Positions 1 to 12,241 of a stretch of DNA of 64,000 nucleotides are shown piece by piece. The notes beneath the pieces are model-generated. The model saw only the letters and a list, made by a program, of their open reading frames with translations, was not told where the DNA came from and ran no database searches. The stretch comes from Maratus speciosus (Eukaryota; Arthropoda; Arachnida; Araneae; Salticidae): assembly GCA_963932465.1 (NCBI GenBank), contig OZ010792.1, forward strand, positions 511,981,100 through 512,045,099, in the 5' to 3' direction. Numbering within the stretch: position 1 is the stretch's first letter; every line of letters begins with the position of its first letter. A program made the translations under genes and the position numbers.

Positions 1-996
1 ATTTGAGTTATTTTTTTTTATTCATTTTATTCGAGGGGTCTGAGAGACCGGATCACATCAGTTGTGTGACAAATTTTAGTCACATCAGTTAAAGGTTAAT
101 GAACCAGATTCACTAGACTCTAAAGTCACTAGACTCTAGATAGGCAAGACTCTAATTTAACTCCTCGGGTTTGGAAAGGCCTCTTAAATTTTCTTAATAT
201 GCATTAAATTTGATATTAATTTATTCAAATAGATGTTTCTAATGAACTTTTAACTTGGGATCTCATTTATCCTAAATACGGTGCTAATTATATGTGGAGA
301 TACAAACATGGAAATCATACAGGTATATCGGTCAAATTAATAGTCCCACTTCTAAAAAAAAAAGGGGGGGGGGGAAATTTGCAGAAAATTATTTATCATA
401 GTTTATTTTAAATTAAGTACTGACAGGATTACCCAGCTGAATGTTTTGCGATAAAAATGAAAAGCACCAAAACAATGACAGCAATAACAACAACAGAAAG
501 AAAAAGGAAGAAAGAAAAAGAAAAACCGTGCACACACAGCACGAAAGACAGTTTTTATTATACACATTTTTTTATAGCTTTAATTCTGATACATTTCTAG
601 TACAACTGAAAGTAAACGTAGAAGACAATGCAAGAAAGAGGAAAAAAGTCATCGCAGATGTTTTACTCGGGTGATAGTATTCAAAATGAGTCTCCGTTAC
701 ATATTTATAAAATTCCTCGCACGACATGTTTTTCTTTTAGAGAGCAAGTCTTTTTAGTGATTCAACACCTGATCGGATTCATTATGTTGACACGAGAAAA
801 CACTTTCTCCTAGTTAAGAGTTTAACGCACTTTTATCAAAGGAGCGTGTATTTTTACAGAAACGGAATACTTCAAATTCTAACAAAGGATATAATTAAAC
901 GTTTTTTAAGTGCGGTCTCTAGGATAGATCAGCTGTTCAAATACAGATTGACGTTGCGGCATATTATTATTATTATTATTATTCTTTTTTTTTTTT
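1..996. other. AT-rich DNA, no gene recognised
   Basis: I see no coding or RNA gene here. The stretch is AT-rich with short homopolymers (an A then G run near 355-375) and an ATT microsatellite at about 962-984. Short open frames near 441-813 are lysine/asparagine-rich low-complexity translations with no recognisable domain. Confidence 0.6.
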
Positions 997-1990
997 ACTA
1001 AATTCAAGTAAAAACAAGAACGAAAAATCAAGCATACAGCATAGATTATAAAATACTTTCCAACACATTCAGAATACTGTAACAAAATTTCAGTCTACTA
1101 CAGTGAAAGATGACGTCTAAATGAACAATTTAGAAAACGCATAAAACATTTGAAAACCCGATTTCTGCTATTACCATGAATAGTCGTGAATAGTACCATG
1201 AATAGTATTTTTTTTTTTCTGCTGCACTGTATATGATCTACAGATATCTAAGCATACTACATAGTATGCTAAAAATTAGTTCAGATAACGCATAGGACAG
1301 TTGAAATTTTCCGCCCAACAATTTACGCCAATAAACGGATGTTGTTGAAAACTTTTGTGCGACCCTGTATATGATTTATAGAATTTATACACACCAAGTA
1401 ATATTTTTAAAAATGTTAAGTTTAAAAACGCATATCACAACAGAAAACGCACTTCCAGCAATTATTGTTCGTAGGCTTGAATAGTTCAATTATTGCTCAT
1501 TTTCTTCTATAGCCAAATTCTTTTGTGTGTCCCTGTAAATAAACGATATGTTCTATGCACACCCTATTCTATAGTAAGAACCTTGTAATACACCTCAGTG
1601 ATGTATATCAATTTCAATATGTTTAAAGTACTGCAATATCATTAAAATACACAACAAAGGAATTTTCCCCATAGACCGTAATGTAAGGGAATTCTTTGGC
1701 GTGGCCCTGTAAATGAACTGAAAATGCTACACACTTCATTTTAAATACCGAACATGTAAATATTTATATTATAAATCCAATAAATATACACTATAAAAAA
1801 AGGACAAATGTTTCTTAAACTGTGAAGATGTAATATAACCACATGCGAAAATATATTCGTACAATAGCCTCTTCCGAGTTACAAACGATTCCGAAACGCG
1901 TTCTTTATCATTATAAACCTCAGCAATAAAAATATTTCCGTGATTTAAAGAAGCATTTATAAACAAGTGGGTAAGTGTGATCACAGATCG
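997..1990. repeat. Degenerate ~140-175 bp tandem array, copy A
   Basis: Units recur around the phrase CCCTGTAWATGA at about 1221, 1359, 1533 and 1703, so spacing is roughly 140-175 bp. The segment is colinear, in the same orientation, with about 35040-36220: both start near GCATAGATTATRAAA, continue through ACGCATAAAACATT and show the same run of CTGTATATGAT/CTGTAAATGAA phrases. It is a second copy of the same repeat element, not a gene. Short minus-strand open frames in it are incidental. Confidence 0.6.
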
Positions 1991-2298
1991 CGCAGTGGGT
2001 TTCGTTTAATATTCCTTTCAAAACATTTTATCATTTTGCAAAATCTGTTAGTTCCACATTTCGCAACCAGGAGGCGCGTTTTATTCTAAACAAACCTCTA
2101 TCCGAACGAAACTCCGTTTTACAACCCCTCCGTAGATATAAGTCGAGGGGATCGGGCCCATAGCATCCGGGATAGTTAGGCTCCCCCTGGCGGTAAAAAG
2201 TGGACCGAAAATATGTAAGGCTACGGTGCTTAATATGAAAGAGTGGTCAAAGAGTGTCGGCAAAAGTTAGAAAAGTGCCCCCGTGTGATAAAGGTAGA

Positions 2299-2590
2299 GG
2301 TTAGAAAAATTGCTTAAAATACACAAGTTAGAGACCGGAGGGGTAAATATAAGACTTTTTGAAATTTTTATGATTTGTCGTGTGATCGCAAGTGTTCAGC
2401 TATAAGTGTGCAAAATTTCAAGTCTCCAACTTCATCAGGGGCTCAGTTAGAAAAAAAAGCTTAAAATACACAAGTTAGAGCCCAGACGGGTAAATATAAG
2501 ACTTTTTCAAAATTTTATGATTTGTCGTTTGATGTGCGGTGTTCAGCTATAAGTATCCAAAATTTCTAGTCTTCAAAATATATAGTTTCT
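2299..2590. repeat. Two-unit ~146 bp tandem repeat
   Basis: Two adjacent units start at about 2299 and 2445. Shared phrases include TTAAAATACACAAGTTAGAG, GGTAAATATAAGACTTTTT, ATGATTTGTCG and GTTCAGCTATAAGT. The array is followed by GACAGACAGACAG and a perfect stem-loop (2633-2661), the architecture seen in the other hairpin-capped repeats here. Confidence 0.7.
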
Positions 2591-2632
2591 GAGAACGGGC
2601 TCTGTGACAGACAGACAGAGGAGTGAGGCGAA

Positions 2633-2661
2633 TAGGGTTTCGTCAGATGAACGAAACCCTA
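2633..2661. other. Perfect 11-bp terminal stem-loop
   Basis: TAGGGTTTCGT (2633-2643) pairs perfectly with ACGAAACCCTA (2651-2661) across a 7-nt loop. It closes the 146-bp array on its right and lies about 20 bp from a GACAGACAGAC tract. It looks like the terminal hairpin of a repeat element. Confidence 0.7.
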
Positions 2662-2845
2662 AAAACAAAGTTTATTTTACTGCCACTGATTTTTGGAAAC
2701 GTTTGCGAGTAATTTTTCGAGTGTATTAATCAGTTTTCTTAAACCGGAATATCGGTTTTTAGGATATTTTCGATTCTCAATTAAATATTTTCAGCTGCGT
2801 AACTGAATTTATACATGCAGGAGCAACAAAATGATATTGATAGTA

Positions 2846-4231
2846 GGGTAAAAGGGAACTCGTTGGGACAAAGTCCTTGTCTCACAATATCCATGGGGAA
2901 AAATTCTCAAAAAATTATTATTAGAAGATGGCAACAGTATTGCCTATTACCACATGTGTTTGCAAGTTTCACAGACAAACTGTAGAATTCCAGGTAAGGT
3001 CAAAGTCAATTTATGATGAGATTGTTTTTAAATTACTGAAAGTTATTCTAAGAGAGTTTTAAGAATATGAATATACATATAATAAGGCTATTTTTGCAAT
3101 TTCAAAATATATCTTACATAGTTCCAGTAAGTAGTCTTAACATATATTTTAAAAATTGGCCCTTAGGTGCACATTGGGACAAGAAAAAGTGGGATCATTG
3201 GGACAGTCCAAAATGTTTCAAAACTTCCTCGGTTCCTTTGGAACTATAGTGTTGGATCTAGAAAAAAAGGGCCGCTGGACAGGAAATTTTCGAAAAGGGT
3301 ATTCAAAAAAGGGTACATTTTTCAAAAAGGGAACACTATTCTAAAAAAGAGTAAATTTTTTTCTTCAAAAAGGGTACACTTGTACCTTCTTCACAAAAAA
3401 TATTTTGAACTGGTTTGTTTAGAGTCCCTAGAATTTGCAATATTTTCCCGGGATCAATTGAATTGCTTCGGAGCGCATATAGGACGTGTTAAAAAGGGCA
3501 GCCGGGTGCATCGGTAGGGTTTAAAAGAGCCGCCGGGCGCAAAAAAGAAATAAAAAGGGCCTCCGGGCGCTGCGCCCTGCTAAAACGGCTTAGAGTCAAC
3601 ACTAGAACATCATCAAGGCATTAAGCCCTTGAGGGGCGGTGGTGTATGTTATATCCCACCTAATTTTAATGAAGATTTCCACCGGAAAATTTTAATTAAA
3701 TTTTACTTTTACAACTTTAATGGAAAAAAGCTGTAAAACTGCTTTTCCTTATTTTGAAATAAATTTTTTCTAATTTTCCGGTGTAAATTCAACATTACAG
3801 GAACGCAATTACTTGCCCCTCAAAGAGTTAAAAACCATGCAATTCTGTGTTAATTTAGATAATTTTGATGTCCGATAATAAAACAAAAGCTGCTGTAACT
3901 TCCTTTTTTATTATTATTCGAAATTACTGCGCATAAATAGGCATTAAATACTTTCTAAGAGTTCACAACAATGTGGTGTCCCAATCCGCTTCATATCAGT
4001 TTAACATTGTCTCAATGCATCCTGTGCTATGGGCACATTGGGGCAATATATGTCATTACGCTATTAAAATAAATAAAAATTAAATATTTAACTTTTCAGT
4101 TTGGTTTGAGGTTTTAAAGATTACCGAAACTATAGACTACAAAATAGTGATGTTAGTTATTTGAACTAAATCATAAGAACTTAAATATATGAAAGTAACT
4201 AAAAAGTGCCCCAATGTGCCCCCTTCTCCCC
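2846..4231. mobile_element. TA-flanked TIR DNA element, non-autonomous
   Basis: The left end reads GGGTAAAAGGGAACTCGTTG; the complement of the right end reads GGGGAGAAGGGGGCACATTG. Both are flanked outside by TA (2844-2845 and 4232-4233), as expected for Tc1/mariner/pogo-like insertion. No transposase is recognisable inside. The interior repeats the terminal phrase CATTGGGACA near 3170-3205. The same general end type (GGGGAGA...) appears at 19440-21435 and 58088. The superfamily assignment is inference from TA flanks only. Confidence 0.6.
3249..3605. mobile_element. Possible nested insertion with GTGTTG ends
   Basis: Inside the preceding element, TAGTGTTGGATCTA on the left is mirrored by CTTAGAGTCAACACTA on the right (complement TAGTGTTGACTCTAAG). 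Between them are AAAAAGGGTA runs and two or three GCCGCCGGGCGC-like phrases. No clean target duplication is visible, so the boundaries are tentative. Confidence 0.3.
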
Positions 4232-4687
4232 TATATTAATTTTAATGTTAATGTTAATGTTGTTAATTTGTCATGTCTGTTTTTAAACGTTTTTCGTGCC
4301 TGTTTTTCGTTGAACATGAAAATCTGAAAACTTATATTTCAGGTAGAAAAAATGATTAATACGCTATAAAAACTACTACTACTACTCGAAAACGTTCCCG
4401 AAAATCAATAATAGTACCACCCACATATCCCCTTAAAAAAAAAAAATGTACTTTTTTAAATCTTGAAAATATATAGATTTCTAGGGTTTCTAAAGATAAT
4501 AAACACTTTTCAAAATCGTGGGTAACTCGGGAGAGGTTATTGCATATTTTTGTACATGGTTATATTACATTTTCCTAGATTAATAGACATTTTTGTCTTT
4601 TTTTACAATGTTACAGTGACATAATATTACCGGACTTCTTAAAAAGATATTTATATCGTTATAGAAGGAAAAATGTTTGTTGCTTTT

Positions 4688-4936
4688 GTTACGATTTAAT
4701 AAAAATATTTTATTTAAAAGTTTTTATTTCTGTTTTAATTTTAAACTTCTGGAATGATACAGTAAAACCTATTACAATTTAATAAAAATATTTTATTTAA
4801 AAGTTTTTATTACTGTTTTAATTTTAAACTTCTGGAGTGATACAGTAAAACCTATTACGATTTAACAAAAATATTTTATTTAAAAGTTTTTATCACTGTT
4901 TTAATTTTAAACTTCTGGAGTGATACAGTAAAACCT
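4688..4936. repeat. 83-bp minisatellite, three units
   Basis: Three near-identical 83-bp units start at about 4691, 4774 and 4857. Each runs from an ATTACRATTTAAYAAAAATA phrase to TTCTGGARTGATACAGTAAAACCT. The last 11 bases of each unit, CAGTAAAACCT, equal the outer end of the adjoining pogo-type MITE, so the array probably arose by duplicating the junction of flank and element end. Confidence 0.85.
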
Positions 4937-5098
4937 CTGAATAACGGACACCTATGGACAACGGAATTTATCCGCTGTTAGGAGGTGTCCGCTGTTTAGA
5001 GAGGGGAAAAAGTACACATACATAGATCTTGGGGGATAAAGTGTCCGCTAAATAAATGTTTCCATTATCCGGGGGTGTCCGTTATGGAGGTTTTACTG
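4926..5098. mobile_element. pogo/Tigger-type MITE, 173 bp
   Basis: Ends are CAGTAAAACCTCTGAATAAC and, complemented from the right, CAGTAAAACCTCCATAACGG. They are flanked by TA (4924-4925, 5099-5100). The interior repeats GTCCGCTGTT/GTCCGCTAAAT phrases. A CAGT start, TA duplication and short length fit a non-autonomous pogo/Tigger derivative. No coding capacity. Confidence 0.8.
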
Positions 5099-5735
5099 TA
5101 TTACATAAAAAGTTTTCACATATATTTATTTAATAATGCGATAATTTAAAAAATATTTCAAAAAATAGGAAGAGGAAGCATTAATTAATAGCAAATTATC
5201 TATATCTAAATCCATCTATATCTGGAATTATAGTTGAAAAACCTTGTATTTGCTGACAATATCGTTAACGACTGATTTAATTCTACAACGGAATACGTTT
5301 TCTACTTGCATTCCAAACTCTGCAGTGAAATGTGTTTTAAAGGCGGCATCGAGAATTCAGAGTCGAAGCTAACGAATTTAAAAAATGTCCCAAGCTTTAA
5401 AACTATGCCAAGTTTTTTTTTTTTTTTTTTTTTTTTAAATGAGTGAGATAATTATTGTGGTATGATAATCTGCTTGTCATTAGAATCGTTCGCAGAGATT
5501 GCGAGGCCGGGTACAGTTTACGTTTATAGCCATTTTATATATCCATATAATTAATACGAAATCGATCCCTCACTGTGATATTTTCAGCCTAGGCCCAGAG
5601 TAACTGTTACCCTTGTAATACAGTTTACTTATAATACAGTTTTAATTAAAAACTAGCCATTTTAAAGAATGAAATATTTTTATAATGGAAAGATTAAGCT
5701 TAGTACATCTATATTCATAACGATACACATACATA

Positions 5736-6191
5736 TCGGGTGTGCTAAAAATGACTGACTGATTTTAAAATTCAATAACTTCCAAACGGTGACAGATATT
5801 TAAAAAATTTTTGCAGGAAGGTTATGCATGAGGTCAAAAGTTTTTTTACAGTGATTTTCGATTTTAGTTCGAATTACAAAAAAAATAGATGGCGCTGCGA
5901 TCAATAGACGCTAAATTCAGGTTCGATTTTTAGCACTTCGGGACCCGCTCAATACATTTTAATCTCCTTTTTCCACATGGAAGAAGAGAAAAGCCAAAAA
6001 ACCGAGCCTGTATTTATCGCCTATTGCTTACAGCGCCATCTATTTTTTATAATTCGAACTAAAATCGAAAATCTCTGTAAAAAAAACTTTTTACCTCATG
6101 CTTAACCCTCCTGCAAGAATTTTTTAAATATCTGTCACCGTTTGGAAATTACTGAATTTTAAAATCAGTCGGTCCTTTTTGGGACACCCAG
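5736..6191. mobile_element. Foldback MITE with ~165-bp inverted arms
   Basis: Left arm 5736-5905 and right arm about 6030-6191 are near-perfect complements: each carries TGATTTTAAAATTC, AAACGGTGACAGATATTTAA, GATTTTCGATTTTAGTTCGA and ATAGATGGCGCTG. The outer end resembles GGGTGTCCCAAAA and TA lies outside (5734-5735, 6192-6193). The element could fold into a long hairpin. It is probably a mariner-type non-autonomous element. Confidence 0.8.
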
Positions 6192-6193
6192 TA

Positions 6194-7423
6194 CGTGTCA
6201 CATGAAGTACAATATTACGATACATGCGTAATTAAATAGGTATTAACTAATTTTTTATTTAATTTATTATTATTATTATCATTAAAATTTGTACTTATAA
6301 CGTATGTATACGTTAAGAGAAAAACCGAAACAGAGATACAGACGAAAAATAAATAAATAAAAATAAAACCCCCAGAAAACTCATTGGTTGGATAAATTAT
6401 CCTAATATATTTTGTTTATCTTAAACTTCCTGTCACTCATAGACAATTAAAGTAACGTTATCAATGGCATTTATTTTGAAGATTACTGCTTAGTCTCTCT
6501 CTATCTCTTTCAGTTATTGATAATGTTCAAAATTATCATCAGTTATCAGTCTGCAGTTTTAGGTAGATTTTAAAATATTGTTAATAAGTATACTTCGCAT
6601 AACTCTATTTCAAATTTCTCATATTATAGTCAATTCTTATCAGTCCTTAATCTTTGACTTGCAGTTAAAATGTCATAAAATATGTTTTCTCCATATTACA
6701 TTGTTTGGAATGTGTGAATATTTAGATATTATCAGCAGTAATGTCGAGTTGTAATTAGTATCGTTAGTAATAATTTCACTATCTAACACTATTTAGTGTA
6801 TATCACAAGGTTCTTGGATGGAGGGTTCAAAAAGGGTGAATTGCACTATCTCTAAACTGAAGGAAATCCCATCAGGAGATACTTAAATTTCATATAAACA
6901 TATTTTAATGTAATAATACAGTGCTCAATATTTTTAATAACAATAGATATAACTTTTCATTTTTAGAAGTTATTATATTAAATGCTATAACATAAAAAAA
7001 TATTATTAATGTACACCATTCTTATTTGTAAATTAAGTTGAGCTTTATGTGCTTTGAATTTACCCTTTTCATTTTATTTTTTAAACTAAAGAAAAATAGA
7101 TCAAAGTTGAAATTATAAAAAGTAGATAATTTAATTCATAATTTTTATTGCAGAAAATATTTTCTTCCCTGTAGCTGATCTTTCGTTAATGCCTTTTAAA
7201 TAAAATATATTTGATTTTAAAGTTTCACGCATAATGTTAGCATGGGCATAAAAATTAAATGTAAATTGCAGTCATCATTCCTGTGTACCTAATTTCTAAA
7301 ATCCTTATTAAAAGTAGTCTTTGATTTAGGGATATGTGTTGTGTGTGTGATAAATAAAATGGAGAGTGAACCTTTACTGTGTATATCATAATTCTGTTTT
7401 ACTGTCTACAGAATGCCCGCCGC
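6194..7423. other. No feature recognised
   Basis: AT-rich sequence without a convincing gene or delimited repeat. Confidence 0.5.
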
Positions 7424-7458
7424 AGGGGTGTTCTGGAGGGTATACGCCGTACACTTTC

Positions 7459-7493
<35 letters not shown>

Positions 7494-7564
7494 GATCCGT
7501 GTACCCTTCTGTTTCTCAACTAGAACTATAGCATACCTATCCTATTACGACTTCGCCACTTGCT
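7424..7564. mobile_element. Diverged relative of the 10240 hAT MITE
   Basis: Contains GGAGGGTATACGCCGTACAC, a long T run (about 7461-7489) and GTACCCTTCTGTTTCTCAA...ACTATAGCATA, which match the 10240-10407 MITE on the opposite strand. The ends (CAGGGGTGTTC left; CGACTTCGCCACTTG right) suggest a hAT TIR, but no 8-bp duplication survives. Confidence 0.45.
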
Positions 7565-7625
7565 CAGGATATAATATTCATTCTAATAAAACGTATTTTT
7601 TTTCTTACTTTTGTCGTAAAATTAA

Positions 7626-7826
7626 CCCGTTCAGGACCGGTATCTTTTACACGAACTTTTTTCGTTTGACACCACTTTTTGTTAATTATTTGACTTAACT
7701 TTATAAATCCCGAAAATGTCGTAATTAAATAAAATCAATTTTGCTTTTCTTTTTTACTGGTATCAAACTCAAGCGTTTTAAGCACCTTTTGAGGGTGCAT
7801 ATATGCACCCATTGGTCCTGAACCGG
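7626..7826. mobile_element. piggyBac-type MITE, 201 bp, TTAA-flanked
   Basis: TTAA (7622-7625) precedes CCCGTTCAGGACCGGTATC; the right end GGTCCTGAACCGG is followed by TTAA (7827-7830). The TTAA duplication and CC/GG-starting TIR are the piggyBac hallmark. No coding capacity. Three other TTAA elements of 200-211 bp occur in the window. Confidence 0.8.
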
Positions 7827-7830
7827 TTAA

Positions 7831-8520
7831 TAAGATAGTTTTTTAAGTCTTTTTTTTAAATTGTAGTAACAAAATGTTAGGACATGACATCTGTTGAATG
7901 AATCTGACAGGTGTTTAGAATTTTTTTTCTTTCATTTAAAATAATGAAGAGCTACTGTTCATTATATCTCGTGTAAAACGTGAGTCATAATCTGCTGTCT
8001 GACTCAAAAAAGAATATCCGAGATTAGAACTAGAAGCATCACGATTATATGTAGTTGTAAAGTGGCGCGAAAAGTTTTCCCGCCACTTGTCAGGAAGGCA
8101 GCTGCTGACTTCACTTCCTTATTTGGAAGACTGAAAAGAAAACCAGCCGATATTCGATAAAAAGGCAGAAGCGAAAGAAAGAATAACGTTGTAAATGCGT
8201 TAGTCTTACCTCATAGCCATGTCTCAAAATGAATTTCTAGGAAAATACTGGTCATCAAATATGAAAAAAGAAAAAAAAATGCCACAAAACCTTCTGTGAC
8301 GTTGAAGGTTCAAGGAGAGTTAGCTCTTGCATCCGGGTTACTGGGTCGAATGCCGTTGGTTACTGTCTTTTTGATTGCTTGACCATTTATGTACAAATCT
8401 ATCACGTGCTATCATAATTTATTAAAACACTCTTTTGTAAAACTTTCACGAGAATCAAATTGTTCTTTCAGTGTTAACTATTGTATTCAGTGTTAACTTT
8501 TTGATAAAATTAACTATAGT
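7831..8520. other. No gene; AT-rich with a short palindrome
   Basis: No coding signal recognised. GTGGCGCGAAAAGTTTTCCCGCCAC near 8060-8085 is an imperfect palindrome of unknown significance. Confidence 0.4.
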
Positions 8521-8677
8521 CATAGCTGCCGAGTTTTACGCTTTTTTCCTACCACTATATTTTAACGGCGAAATTTGTCTCATCAATCGTCAATCATCGA
8601 AAACATAGGATTAAATAAGGCACATTTTTCTGATCAAAAATAGTGGTAGAAAAAAAGCGTAAAAGTTGGCAGCTATG
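8521..8677. mobile_element. MITE with ~38-bp TIRs
   Basis: CATAGCTGCCGAGTTTTACG and CTTTTTTCCTACCACTAT on the left are mirrored by ATAGTGGTAGAAAAAAAGCG and TTGGCAGCTATG on the right. The flanks (ACTATAGT and CTATGAAT) are not an exact duplication, so the superfamily is uncertain; hAT-like is possible. Confidence 0.65.
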
Positions 8678-8711
8678 CTATGAATTCTTTTCGGGTGCCT
8701 GTATATATTAA

Positions 8712-8911
8712 CCATTTTTACTCCGTTGTCACCGCTGCGGCGACATCATCTTTCTTTGCAAAATTTGTTTTTGGTACCAGTAATCAAGGAAAATTAGATT
8801 TGCCTTATTTAATCAGAACATTTTTGAAATTGTGTACTTGAAGGAAACTTCTTTTAAAAAAGTGGTACCGACCGAATAAAATTTGTGTAAGAGACGCCGA
8901 AGTCCTAAGGG
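8712..8911. mobile_element. piggyBac-type MITE, 200 bp, TTAA-flanked
   Basis: TTAA (8708-8711) precedes CCATTTTTACTCCG and TTAA (8912-8915) follows CGAAGTCCTAAGGG. Complementing the right end gives CCCTTAGGACTTCGG, a diverged match of the left end. Size and flanks match the other TTAA MITEs. Confidence 0.65.
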
Positions 8912-8915
8912 TTAA

Positions 8916-10231
8916 TGTACAATTTTTAAAATGCGATGTCAAAGAGGCAAAGAGAGAGGAAATTTATATTTTAATTTATATTTATTTGTTAATAAAGAAA
9001 TTATTTACGAAACTTTTATTGTCATCTATGAGCTAATCTAACATATATCTAAAACTGTTGACTGACCACATCTTACAAATAAATAAATAAATATTTGTCT
9101 TGTTTTGATTGTGTATTCAAGCAGATTTTGGTATGATTTTGCCCATTGTATTTTAGAAATGTTAAGATAAAATGTAACATTTTCTACCGTCATATGATCA
9201 ATACACCTTACGCCCCCCCCCCCCCCACCCCACTCCCATTTTTAGAAGACCAAAAAGAAAAACAAATTAACTCAATACCATCAATGGCTATTAATGTTTA
9301 AAATAAGTGTTTAATATTTGAAGTGGAAAAACATTTTGCATACTGGCATTTGCGAACCGATTTTGCAGAGCCCCTTTTTTTATTTTTAGCCGTGAGCCTT
9401 TTACCCGTGTTATGATCACACGGATTCTTCACCTGACGAAGAGCGTTGTAGAGATAATGCTTTCAAATTTAGTCTATTTTTCGGCCCTCGTACTAAAGCT
9501 TGACTTGACCTGGCTAAACGCGAAACAAAAAACATCTGTGAACTTATGATTTTATTTTCGCTCCTGTAACATGTTTCTTTATACTATTAACTATTCGGGC
9601 TACATTCAGTGATGCCTGTTGCCTGCTACCTTTTCTTTTTTACTAACTTGCATAAAGCACGTATATTGGTCGTAATCTGCAGATGACCTTATCTTGTGCT
9701 TACGCGTCCGGTTTAACCAAAATACAAAGGAAGGCGAAATTGCGAGACTTTGATTCACCTGCGTTTCACTTTTTAAACATTGTCGTAGAAAAAAAAGAGC
9801 AAATTTATGATAGCTTGCTTGACCTGAATGCAGATGAATAAAGTCAGACAGATAGATTGTCGAAAAGACTTTTCAACCCCTCCCTTGGAAAAGGGCTAAT
9901 AATTTCCCTGTCGTTCAGTAATTATTATTATCATGATCTTTTTTAGTTTATCAATTTTATAACAGCGTTTTGTCTCTGTATTTTCATTCTTTTACAGTTC
10001 AATCCAGGTCAGTTTTCTAGAATTTTTCCGTATCTCTCCAACCTCCTCTTGTGTGAGTATCTGTGTGTCTATGCTTTTTTCACTCATTCTATCACTATTC
10101 TATTCTATCACTCATTCATTTCACTATTCCTTTCAAGCCTCCATTTTTATTACCTGGAACTAGAGGGTTTTGCGCTAATTCTAAGCTTATGAGTTTATGC
10201 ATGCATTCGTATATTTCAAATATCTCCTCGG
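8916..10231. other. No gene recognised
   Basis: AT-rich intergenic-type DNA. A C-rich run lies near 9211-9230. No domain-bearing open frame. Confidence 0.5.
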
Positions 10232-10239
10232 GAAATAAT

Positions 10240-10407
10240 CAGTGGTGTAGTCGTAAAAAAAACAGTGGGTATACGTTCTAAGCAGAGAGTATTCCCTCGT
10301 GCATATGTACTATAGCTTTCTTGAGAAACAGAGGGTATACGGTGTTCTTTAAAAAAATCCAGAGGGTATACGACGTATACCCCCGTATACCCTCCACTAC
10401 ATTCCTG
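10240..10407. mobile_element. hAT MITE, 168 bp, exact 8-bp duplication
   Basis: Flanked by GAAATAAT on both sides (10232-10239 and 10408-10415). Left end CAGTGGTGTAGTCG; complement of the right end CAGGAATGTAGTGGAGGG. The interior repeats GGGTATACG motifs in both orientations. An 8-bp target duplication with CAG-starting termini is diagnostic for hAT. Confidence 0.9.
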
Positions 10408-10415
10408 GAAATAAT

Positions 10416-11840
10416 ATTTTTCATTCCTTTTTTCTTATTACTCTTCTTAAAAGACGTTTATTTTTTTCTTAGTTCTCAAAATATTTCTAAAATATAGGAT
10501 TAATTTGATATTTTACGTGTTAAAAGCTCACGAACAGTGAGTAAGATTTTAACACCTCCTATAAAATTAAGCGTACACAGAAAAAATAAGTTGAAAATAT
10601 TGATTTCCAGAGGAAATATTTTAAATATAAGAATGCATCACACGCCCATAGACTTAGTATTAACGAGGGGAATTCAAAAGTTGGATGATTAGCAGCCTTG
10701 AAGGCATAGCTACCAACCTTCCAAGTACTTTTAAAAAGTCAAATAAACATAGTTTGAGCCAGAAAATTTATTTAATTAAAGAAAAAATTAATCAAATTTC
10801 TGTTTCTAAATATGTATATTTGACTTGGGAAAAAAAAAAAAAAAAAACTTATGTACAGAAATAAAATCAAACGAAAAAGATTTTTAAAAATTTCCATAAA
10901 GACCATTTTCAATTTCTTTCTTTTCATATCATTTTGGGGGGTTTGAACCCCAATGGAGCCTTTCCTTGAGTACGCCTCTGGAAAGAATCATTCAATACTA
11001 AATTAAATTCCATTTGTGGTACCACGCGTTAAAATTTCTCTGTGTCTTAAAGCAACAAGCTTCTCCTGATGTTTCATTAACAGCTGATTCATCCTTTTCT
11101 TTCATTTATTCATCTGGAAATGAAATCGATACGTGCATTCCTTTTAAAGATATGTCAGTATGTCACGGCTGATTTCGTCATTGTAACGAAACATGTTTGT
11201 CTCTTCCATCGCACGTGGTTGACAACTAATCTTAACTTATCACAGTTCAGGAATGCGGATTGCGGATGAAGAGCACATTTCGCGTTTATCCGTTATCGAT
11301 GCACCAACAAGGTCTACATTTATCGATAAAAATCGCGGTATCTTTTTTCCAAGTTGTCTGTCTGTCGGTTCTGTAATGTAATTTTTCTCCCTACCCACGC
11401 GCTTTCAGAAGGGACCTGTTATTATTTTTCTTTTTCCGTTCGTGAACTTCCTGCTGCAGACGACATCCGTGTTCTTTACTATCGATGACTCACAGTTTGA
11501 TAACTTTTTTTATAGAGAATCGTTATTTTTCTCAGCCGAAGCAGTGTTTTTATTATTATTTTATTTAATTATTTTAAGGAAAATCATCAGTTTAAAATTT
11601 AAAGAAAAAATCTAAAAACAAAATTCCTACTTGGAATTTTCTGCAAAATTAAATAATATTGTTTCTCATAAAATATGGTAAAAAAAAGATATTTATCGTG
11701 CTTTAAGAATAATATATACATAAATTCATTTATGGAATTTTTCAAAATTTAAATTATACTTTTGTATGCATCCTGGGAAAAAAAAAATGAAATTGTTGAT
11801 GATCTGAAATTTCCGTGAACGCTGAAAAATAAATAAATAA
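10416..11840. other. No gene; orphan hAT-like right end near 10980
   Basis: Mostly unassigned AT-rich DNA. GGGTTTGAACCCC followed by TTGAGTACGCCTCTG (ending at 10980) resembles the right terminus of a hAT MITE (complement CAGAGGCGTACTCAAGG), but I could not find its left end or a duplication of GAAAGAAT. Confidence 0.35.
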
Positions 11841-12241
11841 ATATGTATATATATTATATATATGTATATATATTATATATATGTATATATATATATATGT
11901 GTTATATGTATATATAGATATATAACCATTAATTAAACATTACCGACCATCATCAAAATCCGCAATATTGGGAAATGACAATAAAAATGGATACCACAAA
12001 CCTATAATATAGAACTGTATGTATAAAATAAAGTGCCTTATACATAATTACAAGAATTAATATGGAAGAAAAAAAAGAATATGGATACTGAAAAAAAAAA
12101 TTGAAAAACTTATATATTGAATTACGTTTTCAAGAGTACGGAATTCAATGATCTAAGCAAATCGGTTGTTTTCTGTGAGAAAAAAGCTAAAAGCTGAAAT
12201 TTTTTTTTCTCCTGTATATATATATATATATATATATATAA
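11841..12241. repeat. TA-microsatellite-bracketed dispersed repeat, copy A
   Basis: A body of about 290 bp (11926-12215) is bracketed by TA-rich microsatellite on both sides (about 11841-11925 and 12216-12241). The body recurs inverted at about 56965-57260, again between TA tracts. Shared phrases: AACCATTAATTAAACAT, ACCGACCATCATCAAAA, TTCAAGAGTACGGAATTCAA and AAATCGGTTGTTTTCTGTG. It is a mobile or microsatellite-associated repeat of unknown class. Confidence 0.75.
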
